Counted from the stretch's first letter, positions 1 through 11,980 are shown. The stretch is 64,000 nt of DNA from Kingdonia uniflora (GCA_014058105.1 JACGCM010000669.1:4216001-4280000), one strand, 5' to 3'. The notes: a model not told the origin generated them from the letters alone. Translations and numbers: made by a program.

Positions 1-1200
1 CAATTGAATAAATAAAAGAGGACAGAACACTCAATCATGTTGTTCACGAACAATTTATCAAATCATTCGAAGAGCTACCTACAAAGTTGGAAGAGAAGCT
101 AATGTTTGACCGTGTTCTTCATTTGCATAACCAATTTGGATTTTAATTATAAGAGCGCATCACTCAAAAATAAATTACACATTAATGATTATATGCAGAC
201 GAAAGAGTAGGAAGCTTTGAATGAGCAAATTGCCAAGTTGGTCAAGGATTTAAGAATACGAGCGGGAGTTGATGATTATAATGCAAGCCTGTCATGGGAG
301 TTGGTAAAGAAGGTATCATCCCAACCTTTACAACTTTGTTTATGATTTTGATTATAAGAGCATATCACTGATATATAAACAACACACTATATATACAAAC
401 CAAAGAGTGCCAAGTTTTGAATGAGCAAAAGGAAAAGTTAGTATAGGATTTGAGAATATAATAGGGAGCTGATGCTTGTAATGTAAGCCTGTCACTAGAG
501 TTGGCAAAATTGCTATCATGACCACCAATTTTTACTACTCAACCGCATTTAAAAGTCTTCACAACCTTGTCTAGGAGTTAATTATTTTTCCTGTTTATGT
601 TATGGGATATTATGTTCAAACAAGAGAATGCAACTTACTAGAAGATATCAATGCTAAGTTGATAGACCGGTCAGAAAGACAACACCCTACACCTATCCCT
701 GTGAGTATTTAAACCTATAATTTCCCAATTTGCTGCATAATGTAAGGTTCTGTGGAACTCCTCTTTAATAGCAATGTACTTGTTGTATTTGAACAGCTTG
801 TTGTAATTCCAAAAGGAGAGGCAATACCTTCTCATGATTTGCTGGAAAAGATTTATGAATTAATTGTGAAGTAAGAAGACATTGTGAAGAGGTTTAGAGA
901 GAAAGAATCTTTTGTAAATTGGTTTGGATAGAAGTAGAAACATTATCGTACAATGTGGCATAGTCTAAAGTATTTAACAGTTTGTTTTTTTAAGGATTTA
1001 AAACTATTTTTGGTACTTTTACGAAAACTATTTTTTTTCTTTAAGCCTATTCTCTCTGTTAAAATTAGCTTGATGCATATGCAATAGGGCTATATTTATT
1101 GTTCATATTAGTATACAAAATTTTCGATCAATTTGTTCTCCGATAATTTTGTTATCGACCACTCTGTCTTTGTCGACAGTTTTCTTGTTGGTAGATGCAC
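1..1200. other. Unrecognised coding-like debris left of the Athila element
   Basis: No gene is recognised. One plus-strand frame from about position 3 gives a stop-poor stretch of some 45 residues (around 20-147) rich in Glu, Leu and Lys. A segment of about 175 bp starting at 148 recurs imperfectly at 353 (period about 205 bp); both copies keep a Leu-Asn-Glu-Gln core that reads like coiled coil. Positions 950-1200 are AT-rich with nothing visible. This may be the other half of the debris at 10874-11801, since the Athila element separates the two, but no shared reading frame proves it. Confidence 0.3.
148..527. repeat. Imperfect direct duplication, about 205-bp period
   Basis: Two diverged copies of a roughly 175-bp segment start at 148 and 353. 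Both contain the stretches TATAAGAGC, TTTGAATGAGCAAA and AAGCCTGTCA in the same order and spacing. Many substitutions separate them, so the duplication is old. Confidence 0.6.
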
Positions 1201-1597
1201 TGATAATGCTCTCTTGCAGTCTACAAGAATGATTCTCTCAAAATTGGATGATCTTATGAGCTCACCAACTCTCCTTTTATAGATGAAGGAGAGGGTTCTT
1301 ACATTTAATATTATATTTATAACCTATGCCATGAATGTACATAAATTTGTAACCTCCAAGAGTTATCCTCCAAAATTATAACCTCCCCATGTGGGACCCT
1401 TGTGTTTGGCAACTCTACATCCTTCTCCAACAGTTCATCCTTTGAGCTATACATCCCGGTATTTGCACATATTTGGTAAATGAGCTCCATGTGACTTGAA
1501 ATATAAAAATTAGTTTTATAAGTCATGTTTAATAATAAAATTAAGAATAATAAACATTAAGTCATAGGGGAATAATGGTCATTTTATGTGTCCATCA
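1201..1597 (-). repeat. Athila 3' LTR with 735-bp internal deletion
   Basis: From ATAATGCTCTC at 1203 to CCATCA at 1597 it aligns without length change to 10479-10873 (395 bp each). The first two bases TG plus ATAA equal the start of the full LTR at 9742. The 735 bp between the two ATAA copies of the full LTR are missing here. On the element strand a TATA box (CTATAAAAGG, plus-strand 1273-1282) lies inside a short CTCTCCTT/AAGGAGAG inverted repeat. Confidence 0.9.
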
Positions 1598-1612
1598 AAT
1601 ACCCCCAGACTT
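1598..1612 (-). promoter_or_regulatory. Athila polypurine tract
   Basis: The minus strand reads AAGTCTGGGGGTATT immediately upstream of the 3' LTR. This is the G-rich plus-strand primer site expected at this position. Confidence 0.75.
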
Positions 1613-3006
1613 AAAGTTTGCTAGTCCTCGAGCAAAGAAAAGAATAAAAGCATAACTCTTTTGTGGTTAAGACGATTGCATTTAGCGTATGCAACAAGCC
1701 GTTAAACCTATAGGTTACCAATATAGGACGAGTTTTGTCTTGTGAGGGTTTGCAGTGACTATACCCACAAAAGTCAATAAGGGCATTATAGTTGTTTAGA
1801 TACTCATTAGGTCATTTCAACTAACTTATTGATATCTGATAATGGTAAAAACATTAAGAAGGTAAACCCCTTAAAATTTAATTTTATCACATATATATAA
1901 TCAGAGAACTTGGAGAATTATCCAAAACAAAAGATACTACCCAATACTTAAATGAGATTTTACATATTTTTCTAATATCCTCAAGTGTTGTGAAAATAGT
2001 TACTGCACGTACATCTTTATTTAGAGGATCTTGAGTCAATATCCAGTTATTTCGTATTTCGTGAAATAAATCCAACGATCAGTTTGACAAGTGTCATAGT
2101 CAATTCGAATCCTGTTATTGATTTTTGGGGAATAACTATAAGCCTTTTATTTTGGTACTTGTTTCCTTAGTGAAGCCTCCATAATATGAGTCGTTGGTCG
2201 ACAATCCCAGCCAGTTGGCTTAGGTTGCCGGGGTTTGGTGCTCCTTCGTGACCTAGGCTCTGGATTCTCACAAGTAAACTTTATTCCTTGCTTTTTCATA
2301 TAGTTCATGACTATACTCGAGATTGGTAATAATTCTTAATTCTTCCTCTTTCAGTTCTGATCATGCGAGTATGCCTTGCATCGTGAAAGTTTTTAGAGCT
2401 ATTTTGGCTTATAGAAATCCTTATTATATTACTTCAGGTTCAAACTTATTCTTTAGGCAGTTATTTCCCTTGTAGTGGATCATTCCTACCTCAAATACTA
2501 TATTCCCTTTGATTGCTCAAAATTCTAGCAAAAGTAATAAATGCAATACTATCGTGAAGTGCATTTGTTTTGAGAAATATCAGTCAACATGAAATTTTGT
2601 CTAATTAAAGGGTAGTACATCTAGCTTAAGATAATGTTCCAAAATTTTCTAAGCATGTATTTGATGAAAATTTTAACTTCACGGTTTTTACGACCAAAAT
2701 ATTTAGACCGTATAAAATACTTATAAACTTGCAGAAACTTACTAAAGCGTCTCATAAATTACCATAATGACCTATCTTTTCTCTAATAAAGTAAAAAATG
2801 TGAACGATTTCTCCCCACCCCCAAACTAGAAAGAAGCATTGTCCCCAATATTTGAAAACATACCTTAAAAGAAGGGAAAAAAATTGGAATATAGTACCTG
2901 ATATAACATGGGTTACCTTCCAGATAGCGCTAAATTTATTGTCTTCAGCCAGACAAAATGTGGAACCCCCATACTCAGTAAAAGCTGGGTGAAAAGGATA
3001 TGAATA
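1613..3006 (-). other. Athila 3' non-coding region, no env-like ORF
   Basis: Lies between the integrase stop and the polypurine tract. Athila elements often carry an env-like gene here. The only open stretch (1887-2075, minus) is 62 residues with no membrane segment or recognisable motif. I see no gene. Confidence 0.6.
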
Positions 3007-4359
3007 TCACTCCTCATAAACTGGGTCCAGAAGCTTCAAGTCTTCATTGGTGAAGCTAAAATGTTCATAATAAGGCTTAAGCCTTTGCCCGTTCACTTTT
3101 TGTATTTTTCCAGTACTCGGTTCTTCAACATCAATCGCCCCATGTGGATATACCGTTTAAACAATGAGAGGCCTGGTCCATCGTGATCGTAGTTTGCCAG
3201 GAAATAAATGTAACCTAGAAGAGTACAACAAGACTTTTTGGTTTGGTTCAAATGATTTTCGCAAAATGTTTTTGTCGTGAAACGCTTTCATGCGCTCCTT
3301 ATAAGTCTTTGCTGAATGGTATGCATCTTCCGTAGTTCTTCTAACTCATTGAGTTGAAGCTTGCGATGCAAACTGGCCTTCCCAATGTCAAAGTTCAAGG
3401 CCTTTATTGCCCAATATGCTCGGTGTTCTAATTCAACTGGAAGGTGACAAGCCTTTCCATAGACTAGCCGGTAAGGGGACATTCCAATAGGTATCTTAAA
3501 AGCAGTACGATAAGCCCAAAGAGCAACGTTTAGTCGAGTTGACCAATCTTTACGGTTTGGCCTTATCGTTTTTTGAAGAATATTCTTGATTTCACGATTG
3601 GAAACCTCCACTTGCCCACTAGTCTGCGGATGGTACGGTGTAGCAACCTTGTATGTTACTCCAAATTTTTTTCATTAAGTTTACAAACATTCGACTGTTA
3701 AAATGTAACCCCCCCCCCATCACTAATTATTGCCCTCGGCGTACAAAAACGAAAAAAATATTCTCTTTAATAAATTCAATAACAACCAAACTATCATTGG
3801 TCCTGGTAGGAATTGCTTTAACCCACTTAGTCACATAGTCAACGGCTAAAAGGATGTACATGAACCCAAAAGATGGGGTGAAGGTACCTATAAATTCTAT
3901 GCCCTTAACATCAAATGGTTCAACGATCAAGATTGGGTTTAGTGGCATCATATTCCTATGGGACAAGGCTCCCATTCTCTAACATCTATCACAAGCCTTG
4001 CAAAATTTATGAGCATCACGAAATAAGATAGGCCAATAAAATCTACACTGTAAAACTTTTGCAGAGGTCTTTTTGGAGCTGAAGTGACCACCACAAGCAT
4101 GGGAGTGACAAAATTCTATGACTTTGGTATGCTCAGAATCTGGGACACATCTCCTAATGATTTGATCAGAACAATATTTGAACAGGTACGGGTCATCCCA
4201 GAAGAAGTGTCGGGCCTCACTAAGAAATTTATTCTTATCTGGCTTGGTCCAAAAACTAGGAAGGTGCCCTGTGGCAAGATAATTCGCTATGTCATGGTAT
4301 AGAAGACATAGAGCGAATGGACATAACTTACTCATCAGGAAATGACTCACGAATAGGTA
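3007..4359 (-). pseudogene. Athila integrase, disrupted
   Basis: Integrase inserts the element cDNA into host DNA. The N-terminal zinc-binding HHCC module is readable at 3979-4110 (HSHACGGHFSSKK, then CKACDRC). The catalytic core starts with DVKGIEFIGTF and VDYVTKWVKA (3727-3930), which holds the first acidic residue. The core is then broken near a C-tract at 3708-3719. It resumes at 3288-3611 with [15 protein letters not shown], holding the catalytic Glu, and [10 protein letters not shown]. The C-terminal domain runs to a TGA at 3007-3009 and includes one in-frame stop near 3160. The segment with the second Asp (DNG-like) is lost or scrambled, so the enzyme is dead. Confidence 0.88.
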
Positions 4360-5459
4360 ACGACCTATCTAAAGAATCATTGCCTATTCGAGAAAGGTGG
4401 TCAGCTACCATATTCTCGGTACCTTTTTTATCTCGAATCTTAATATCAAACTCTTAAAGTAATAATATCCATCAGATTAAGCATTGTTTGGTGTCCTTCT
4501 TGGTATGAAGGTGTTTGATATCAACATGATTCGTATAGACTATTACTTTAGAACCTATGAGATAAGAACAGAATTTTTCTAGAGCAAAGACTATCGCTAG
4601 AAGTTCTTTCTCTGTGGTTGTGTAATTGAGTTGCGCATCATTAAGAGTTTTACTGGCATAATAGATGGCATGCGGAAGGTTATTAATGTGTTGTGCCAAA
4701 CTTGCACCAATGGCATAGTCAGATGCATCACACATCAACTCGAAAGGTTCGTTCCAATTTGGAGGTTGGATGATGGGTGATGATGTTAGACGTGTTCGGA
4801 GATTCTCAAAAGCTTTAAGACACGAATCATCGAATAAAAAGGTGGTGCCCTTGGGGAGGAGATTGCTGAGGGGTCGAGCAATTTTGCTAAACTCAGGAAC
4901 AAAACATCGATAAAATCTTGCATGCCCCAAGAATGAACGAACATCCTTGACTGTTCGTGGGGGTGGGAGAATAGATATGGCATTGATCTTGGCTTTATCT
5001 ACTTTGATACCCTTTGCTGATATGACATGTCCTAATACTATGCCTTTTTTTACCATGAAGTAACATTTTTCCTAATTTAGAACAAGATTTTTCTATTGAC
5101 ACCTAGCAAGAACAATAGATAAGTGGTGGAGACATTGGTCAAACGAATCTCCGAAGAGGGAGAAGTCATCTATGAAAACCTCAAGGAAACGCTCAGCCAT
5201 GTCAGAGAAAATGCTCAACATACATCGCTGAAATGTTGCTGGAGCATTGCATAACCCAAATGGCATACGGCGATAGGCAAGGGTTCCGAAAAGGCAAGTA
5301 AACATTGTTTTCTCTTGGTCCTCTAGAGCGATGGGTATTTGATTGTACCCAGAATTCCTATCAAGAAATCAATAGTATTCATGACCAGCGAGACGTTCAA
5401 GTATTTGATCCATGAATGGTAAGAGAAAATGATCTTTTCGAGTGATCGAATTGATTTTT
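4360..5459 (-). pseudogene. Athila reverse transcriptase palm/thumb and RNase H
   Basis: Reading down the minus strand, 5093-5305 gives the RT palm: MPFGLCNAPATFQRCM and the catalytic FIDDF, with both Asp present. A stop near 5092 separates it from 4472-5056. That segment has the RT connection (LGHVISAKGI, FLGHARFYRCF) and then RNase H: CDASDYAIGASLA (first Asp), TTTEKELLA (Glu) and VYTNHVDIKHL. In the last motif the expected TDH is TNH, so a catalytic Asp is lost. Another stop precedes the DHLSRI motif near 4385. Tyr-free FIDD is normal for this lineage. Part of the RT fingers between 5306 and 5459 is frame-shifted. Confidence 0.9.
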
Positions 5460-7241
5460 CTATAATCTATACACACTCGCCACCCAGTGTTCATGCGAGT
5501 GGGGGACAAGATCATTGTGATCATTCTTCACAACAGTGATTCCAGACTTTTTAGGAACAACATGAATTGGGCTTACCCATGGGCTGTCAAAAATAGGATA
5601 AATGATTCCAGCGTCAAGCAGTTTCAAAATTTCTTTTCTCACAACCTCAGCCACAGTTGGGTTAAGCCTTCGTTGTCCTTCTCTGGACTTCTTGGCATTA
5701 TCCCCGAGTTTTATCTTGTGCATGCATACAAAAGGACTAATACCCTTAATATATGAAATGTTCCATCCAAGAGCTTTTGTGTTTCCCTTTAATACACGTA
5801 TTGATTTCTCTTCATTCTCAGGTTCAAGGTCGGATGCTATGATAGCAGGAAGAGTCTCATTAGGACCTAGGTAGACATATTTGAGATTTTCAGGGAGAGG
5901 TTTAAGTTCTAACCTAACGGGCACTTCTTCCGCTTCTGGAACAGGATCCTTGACTTTTAGCATTTTAACATTATCATTGTTATCCACAATAGGAACAGAA
6001 TCTAACAAGGCATTGACCTTATTGATAAGGTCATTAACATCTAAATTATCTCCAAAATGTGCAAGACAAGCTTCTAACGGGTCCCTAGGATTGGACCTAT
6101 GAAATGTACTGTTTACAACAGTACCAAGCATGTTATACTCATCGGGTTCATTTTCAAACGGAGTATGAGTTGCATTGAAGATATTCAGATCGATGGTCTT
6201 ATTCCCATAAGTCAACTTCATAGCTCCGCTACGGCAATTGATTAATGCATTAGCAGAGGCTAAGAAAGGTCGGCCAAGGATCACAGGTATCTCACTATTT
6301 AGGTCTTCTACCGGGTTTGTGTCAAGGACCACAAAGTCGACAGGATAAAAATAATTGTTAACCTGGACAAGTACATCCATCACAACTCCCCTAAGAATTC
6401 TAATGGATCGATCAGCTAGTTGCAAGGTTCTATGTGTCAGTTTTAATCCTTCTAGACCTAGCCGCTCATATACCGAATAAGGGATCAAGTTGGCACTGAC
6501 ACCTAAATCAAGTAAGGCTTTTCCGATGCGATTTTTCCTTATGTGACAAGAAATTGTCGGCATTCCTGGATCTTTGTATTTCATGGGTGCTTTGTTCAAG
6601 ATTATAGAGCTTACCTGAGCATCCAATTGAATAACATTTTCACTGTCATGGACATTGAAAGCTTTCTTGGAAACATTCATACGTTTCTTGAACGTGCAGA
6701 GGTCCTTGAGATGTTTTCCATTGGAAGGAATCTGTCGTAGCGCATTGAGGAAAGGAATAGTGATCTTAAGATTCTTGAACATCTCCTTAACCTCTTTATC
6801 GGGAATTTTCTTCCTATTGACTAAAAACCGTGGGGGAAAAGGTACTCTAGGAATTCTAGGCGGATCATTTTCGATAATCTTCTCACTTAGCGAGACCTGC
6901 CCAGTCTCTTCCTCAATAAAAGGAATTTCTTCACATATAGTTTTGCCTCCTTCTATAACTTTCTCAGTACTAGGATTAGGACTTTTACGTGATTTATCCT
7001 CAGGCATCCTAACTTTGCTGTCTACAGTCTTTCCACTTCTAAGTATAATTACCGCATTCGCCTGATCGCGGTGTAAACTCTCAGTTTGATCCTTCAGATT
7101 AGGTTGGGTTTGACTTGGAAACGTACTTTTGACTCTAGTACTTAACCCAGATGCCAATTGAGCAATTGATGTTTTTATTCGACTCATGGATTGCTGATTC
7201 ATTTGCATGAATTGTTGCATCAACTGGTTATTAGATTGCAA
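5460..7241 (-). pseudogene. Athila gag C-terminus, protease and RT fingers (593-residue open frame)
   Basis: The longest open frame of the window. Residues 1-75 are the gag tail, ending in the lineage-typical LRSGK. The aspartic protease lies near residues 235-350: ALLDLGVSANLIP carries the DLG active site, and VILGRPFLA closes the fold. Acidic linker follows, then the RT fingers (NPTVAEVVRKEILKLLDAG, WVSPIHVVPKKSG). The frame then shifts away near 5530, and the RT continues in another frame into 5093-5459. The protease looks intact by eye, but the polyprotein is not. Confidence 0.92.
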
Positions 7242-8616
7242 TAGGGCTTGGATGCCATCATCCGAAGATGGTTTCCTATTCTGAGGAGGAAGGTAAGGAG
7301 TATTTTGCTAAAAAGGTTGGTGATTGGGGGTAAAGGACACACTACCTTGATTTTGATTTGAATTACTTCCTTGGTAATACGGTCTACCAGAATAGCTATT
7401 TGAATTATTCCTCCCTGAAGAATTCCTTTGATGATGTGACTGGTTATAAAGAAAAAAGAAGGTTTTTGATGAAACACGTTTACCTGATCCTTCCTGGTTT
7501 CCCTAATTTCATGAATCAAAGAGCAATCCTGAGTATAATGTCCAATATCATCACACGCAGCACAAGCTTGCATCACAGCATGAAAAATTGGTGCTTTAAC
7601 GAACATTTTTTCCCTATTTCTAAGGACTCTATCTTACGCAGGATAGTCGTCAGCGTAGCTTCCGAATTAGAGTTAGATCCAACTCCAAAGGCATTACCCC
7701 CCTTTTCTTGAATATCAGCTTTTCTCATGGTTCCCCTGGTTTGCAATTTTTCAGCCATCTCTTCTAAGAAGTCCAAACCCTCTACATCATCCTTATCAGT
7801 GAATTTCCCTAAACAAAAAGATTCTACAGTTCTCTTGGTTTCAGCATCTAATCCATCATAAATATTTCTAGTTAGGACCCAGGAGTCAATACCGTGATGA
7901 GGGCACTGTAGGATCAGTCCCTTATATCTCTCAAGATAATCCTTTAAGCTTTCTCCATGAAGTTGGGTAATCCTAAGAATGGCCCTACGAAGTATCTCAA
8001 TTTTCTCAAGAGAGAAAAACTTCTTGTAAAAGACTTCAGTAAGCATCTCAAAACTCGTGATTGATTTTGGCCGTAGAGCTTAAAACCAGCTCTTAGCTTT
8101 CCCTAGTAAAGAAAAGGGAAACAACACGAGTTTCATGGCCTCCACTTCGTTCTCATTCCTATACTTTTGGAGGAACATTAAGTCATCCAAATCCCTAAAA
8201 TGAGCGTATGGGTTCTCATATTCTCCTCCTGAGAATTTTGGCAATGAATTGATGAGCGCATTTCTAAGTTCAAATTGCCCAGTTGTAGGAGGTAAAATAA
8301 TGCACGAGGCACGATTTGTCATTTTTGGGAACATGTGATCCTTAAGAGGAATTCGCATGGGTCCCTGACCATTCTTATTATCATTGGCATCTCCCATCTC
8401 AAGTGATTGGGGTGGAACACTAAATGGAGTGAATGAGGAAATTGGACTCGGATTAAGTCTCAATGGAGAGACAGGGAAATCAAAAGTTTCAGACTCACCC
8501 TTAACAGGGATGAGTTCCCTAGGAGTAAGGATTGTACGCTCTCTCGTATCAATAGAGATTAGAATCTCTAGTTGGGTTGACTCGCCTACCTCAAAGTGGA
8601 TCAAAATATCTATCAA
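7220..8616 (-). pseudogene. Athila gag, broken into three frames
   Basis: Gag forms the particle that packages element RNA. 8080-8616 holds the N-terminal half (PKFSGGEYENPYAHFRDL, LFPFSLLGKAKSWF). A stop after that Trp-Phe interrupts it. It continues at 7573-8046 (FYKKFFSLEKIEILRRAI, YKGLILQCPHHG, LDAETKRTVES), then shifts frame to 7220-7606, where a zinc knuckle CAACDDIGHYTQDC (C-X2-C-X4-H-X4-C) is complete. The zinc knuckle and the LRSGK tail match Athila gag layout. The true start is uncertain; Met at 8616 is only the first in the open frame. Confidence 0.88.
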
Positions 8617-9723
8617 ACAGATTCTCTAAGCCTCTCAAGATGACTTTTAGGCCCTCGAAACGATTCATTCATACACTAATAGATGTGCGCACTATGATGA
8701 TCACACAACAATGAGGTGCACAAAAAATAAACACAACAACCTTTTCAGATGGGCCTTAATTAAGGTCAAGTTGTGAACCCGGTCTCAGGATTCGGTTGCT
8801 CCTATTCCTGACGATGGATCGGTTCGCACGTTGAGTTGTGTAAACTCGCTTTAGCAATAACTCGCGTATAATTCTAGTCACCTAGAAGCACCTGTACTGG
8901 AAGGTGGGGCAAACCGCTTAGAATCACCTTTCCACACTAGTTATGCCAGGGATCGTACTTCCTCCAGACAAACATAGCCACTATCAGGGGTCTTAATGAG
9001 CGCGTTCTTAATGTTCCCGGCCCAAGCTCTATAAGCCTTTTTGTCTATCTATGTATTTGATGGCTTAATCTTGGTTTCTTTTAAAGTCAATGTCCTGTTC
9101 CGTAAAATGTAAAACCGGGTCGTAACCTCCCGGGGTCCTAGTCTGCGGTGCCACACACGGGTGATGAAATCCTGCTTTTTGTTTGCCCTTTATCTAAAGT
9201 TCCGAATTTAACAGTGCACAAACATCAGGCACATGACAAAAAATTGACCGCTTCGCAGGAGGGTGCGGTGGAAGAAAGTACCTACAGGGCTGTCTTTTTA
9301 GGGGCTTGTTGTTTACCCCGATAAAACCGTTGAGATGGCACACCCGGGCTCTCTGGCTCAAGTAGGCGCTGTAGAGAGGTCCTCCCCGGATGTGGGTTCC
9401 AATATTTCCCCTGCAGAAAAAAAAAGTACAATTTTATGCTGCTTTAATTACACTCTTCGCTCAAGAGTACAATATTTTGCCTCAATACAAGTCACTCAAA
9501 GAGAGGAAGAAAAGATAAACCCTATCTTGTTTTTGGTCGGTCTTTAGCTTCCTTTGGTAGTCAATGTAAAACAAAGAAAGTAGTCACCACAAACAGAAAG
9601 AAAAATTCCTCAAAGTGCAAAAGTAAAATAAAAATGTAATAAACGAAATTTATGTTCTTCTAAAAAGTGAAACCGAAAAACAAATTAAACACAATAAAAA
9701 CTTTTTCTAATTACCGCTCGAAC
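8617..9723 (-). other. Athila 5' leader
   Basis: About 1.1 kb between primer site and gag with no supported ORF. Long untranslated leaders are usual for Athila. The plus-strand ORF at 9335-9547 is a chance frame. Confidence 0.6.
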
Positions 9724-9738
9724 CCGGCAACGGCGCCA
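9724..9738 (-). promoter_or_regulatory. Athila primer binding site (tRNA-Asp type)
   Basis: The plus strand reads CCGGCAACGGCGCCA, identical to the 3' end of plant tRNA-Asp as I know it. The element strand is therefore complementary to that tRNA. It lies three bases from the LTR edge at 9742. Confidence 0.88.
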
Positions 9739-9741
9739 TTT

Positions 9742-10873
9742 TGATAACGGTCAAAATCTGGTGTTTAGTATGGGTAAAAATTAAAGTGTCGTTCACTTTC
9801 AAACGAAACTATAAATTAGTTTTGGTCTTGTGTTTTAGTAATCTAAGGTTGTAAAACCGTAAAAATCAATGATATGGTTTTAATCAAGAATAAAGGTCTA
9901 GGGGCTTCGGATTTCACCACCATTTACATACAATATCAACATAGTATCGTATATTAAATTCTCCACTTAATTGAAATAACAAACTTCGACCTTTTGTCGA
10001 TGTAATCACATGATTAATTATAACTCAAGTAGAATATATTATATGAACTAAGTATGTACTAAAAACACATTCCATGAAAGTTATGCTAACTATAAAATGT
10101 TAATTAGGATCATACCTTAGAAAAATACAATATTAATACAATTTTACTATATCATTTGAGAATCACAAAACTCTTCCTATATCTCTACTTAAAGAGATCA
10201 TAGGATGATAATGGATGTCTCCAACAATATAGTTTTGGGATTTGTGATAATATGCTCATATTGTGTTGGAGAAAAATACATTCTACTACATGATATTATA
10301 CGCTTATGGCAGATCCATCCTCACCCCTAGTGAAGACTTAGCCGGCCATTATAACAACTATAAAACCTAAATGATATGAGAATGAAATGAACATAAACTA
10401 ACAACAAAAAGAGGAATTTTATTGACTTACAAAATGAAATGCTCTGAATGCTTACAAGACTTTCACCAACTTACTCCAATAATGCTCTCTTGCAGTCTAC
10501 AAGAATGATTCTCTCAAAATTGGATGATCTTATGAGCTCACCACCTCTCCTTTTATAGATGAAGGAGAGGGTTCTTACATTTAATATTAGATTTATAACC
10601 AATGCCATGAATGTACATAAATTTGTAACCTCCAAGAGTTATCCTCCAAAATTGTAACCTTCCCATGTAGGACCCTTGTGTTTGATAACTCTACATCTTT
10701 CTCTAACAGTTCCTCCTTTGAACTATACATCCCGGTAATTGTACATATTTGGTAAATGAGCTCTATGTGACTTGAAATATAAAAATTAGTTTTATAAGTC
10801 ATGTTTAATAATAAAATTAAGAATAATAAACATTAAGTCATAGGGGAATAGTGGTCATTTTATGTGCCCATCA
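9742..10873 (-). repeat. Athila 5' LTR, full length (1132 bp)
   Basis: Starts TGATAACGG and ends CCCATCA on the plus strand. On the element strand a TATA box (plus-strand 10549-10558) is at the same place as in the deleted copy. This copy carries 735 bp missing from the left LTR. Confidence 0.9.
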
Positions 10874-11300
10874 TCGACTAAAGATCTTATAACCATTGTG
10901 TGTCCATCGTCAATTTTCTATAGGATGCTACAACAAAATACCCCATTGTTTAACTTTTTTAATGCTTTTACACAGTTAATTGTATCAAATTATAGGTGGA
11001 CAACCAAGTACAAGTCTGACACTACGATACATGACTGATTCTATCCCCTTGCATTTTTACTAACTACCATTCAATGTTCTGCAGGAGGCTTGGCGTCAAG
11101 AAATGAAGAAAGAATTTCAAAGCGGAGAGTTGGCAAATAAGGATAATCCAGCATTTATTGAACTATTTGATCAATACGATAGATTCGACACTATAGCACA
11201 ACAAGGGCCCGAAGGTGACTATCTAGACGATTTTACAGTAACGGGTGGAACTCAAAACAAGGTGATGGAGGTTAGGAAGGCAAATGATGTAGTGAAGTAA
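10874..11300 (+). other. Unrecognised ORF of about 70 residues right of Athila
   Basis: From about 11085 the frame reads through an Ala-Trp-Arg-Gln-Glu-Met start into 11103-11300, a strongly charged stretch (KKEFQSGELANKDNPAFIE, then GPEGDYLDDF) with a plausible splice acceptor (TTCTGCAG) before it at about 11084. It could be an exon of a plant transposase-type gene broken by the Athila insertion. I do not recognise the family. 10874-11080 holds nothing visible. Confidence 0.35.
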
Positions 11301-11438
11301 AAGAAAAATGAGACATTATTCCTATTGTATGTGAAGTTTCATCTAGATGTGTGTGATGTCCAAGGGGAATATGGCAATTCTACTTTTAGGGTACCGGCAA
11401 TAATTAAACATCAAAGTTAAAACCAATTTAAGAAGGTA

Positions 11439-11801
11439 ATGAATTCGTTGAAGTCTTTGATGACCAAGGATCCAGCATTTTGGAAGACTGTTTTCAGTCA
11501 GTCTTTGGATGCCCATTACAGTTCTCAAGGTGAGAAGGTGTACGACCAGTTGCGTCGTGCTTGTTCATATGGTGGTCAACATGTGGAGTATAGGTACATG
11601 GAACATTGCTTGCTATATGTTATGAGATGGTTACGGTTTTTATCATCAATCTTGAGGCATACACATTCTTACCTCTATTTTATCTTAGGAAAAATAACCA
11701 AATATCCAATGAGAAAAGGTTTAAAAACCTGGTTGGGGACAGTACTAAGTTTTGGTGGGTTAGATTGGGTTCAGACAACTAATACGTCTAATTGTTTATA
11801 A
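11439..11801 (+). other. Unrecognised ORF, 120 residues
   Basis: The first half (to about residue 55) looks protein-like: SLKSLMTKDPAFWKTVFSQS and GEKVYDQLRRACSYGG. The second half looks like chance translation. Possibly a further exon of the debris at 11103. No domain is recognised. Confidence 0.3.
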
Positions 11802-11980
11802 GGTACCAAGCACCAATGCCTCCAGTTTCTACTCTCTAGCTTGTTCATGTAGATTTAGGACTTTGTTGTGATTTCCAAAGGGACATGGTACAGAATGGTT
11901 TGGTGTAACAAATAAGCTATTCAAGGTTTTAATCAAAGAGAACAACGTTAAGGGTTATAAATTGAATGACCTCATCAAGT

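Larger units (their letters stand above)
1201..10873 (-). mobile_element. Athila-lineage Ty3/gypsy LTR retrotransposon, decayed
   Basis: The LTRs match at 1201-1597 and 9742-10873. Internal order on the minus strand is LTR, tRNA-Asp type primer site (9724-9738), leader, gag, protease, reverse transcriptase, RNase H, integrase, polypurine tract, LTR. The tRNA-Asp primer, the gag sequence and the linear order place it in Athila. No env-like ORF is seen between integrase (ending at 3007) and the 3' LTR. Stops and frameshifts run through gag-pol, so it is non-functional. The expected 5-bp target duplication is not clean: TGCAC on the left and TCGAC on the right. Confidence 0.93.

Noticed and set aside
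1317..1526. Minus-strand 69-residue ORF repeated at 10593-10802
   Set aside because: The two near-identical ORFs are simply the two LTR copies, so similarity does not indicate a gene.
1598..3006. Env-like gene of the Athila element
   Set aside because: The position is right but no open frame, signal peptide or membrane segment is seen.
3700..3720. C-tracts at 3708, 13249 and 49530 and G-tract at 20416
   Set aside because: Homopolymers of about 10-13 bases; some coincide with frame breaks, so they may be sequencing-length errors, and I do not treat them as features.
5602..6102. Plus-strand ORFs of 90 and 73 residues
   Set aside because: Also antisense shadows of the Athila RT fingers and protease; no motif.
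6655..7065. Plus-strand 136-residue ORF
   Set aside because: Lies wholly opposite the Athila gag-protease frame (5460-7241), which carries clear family motifs; this is its shadow.
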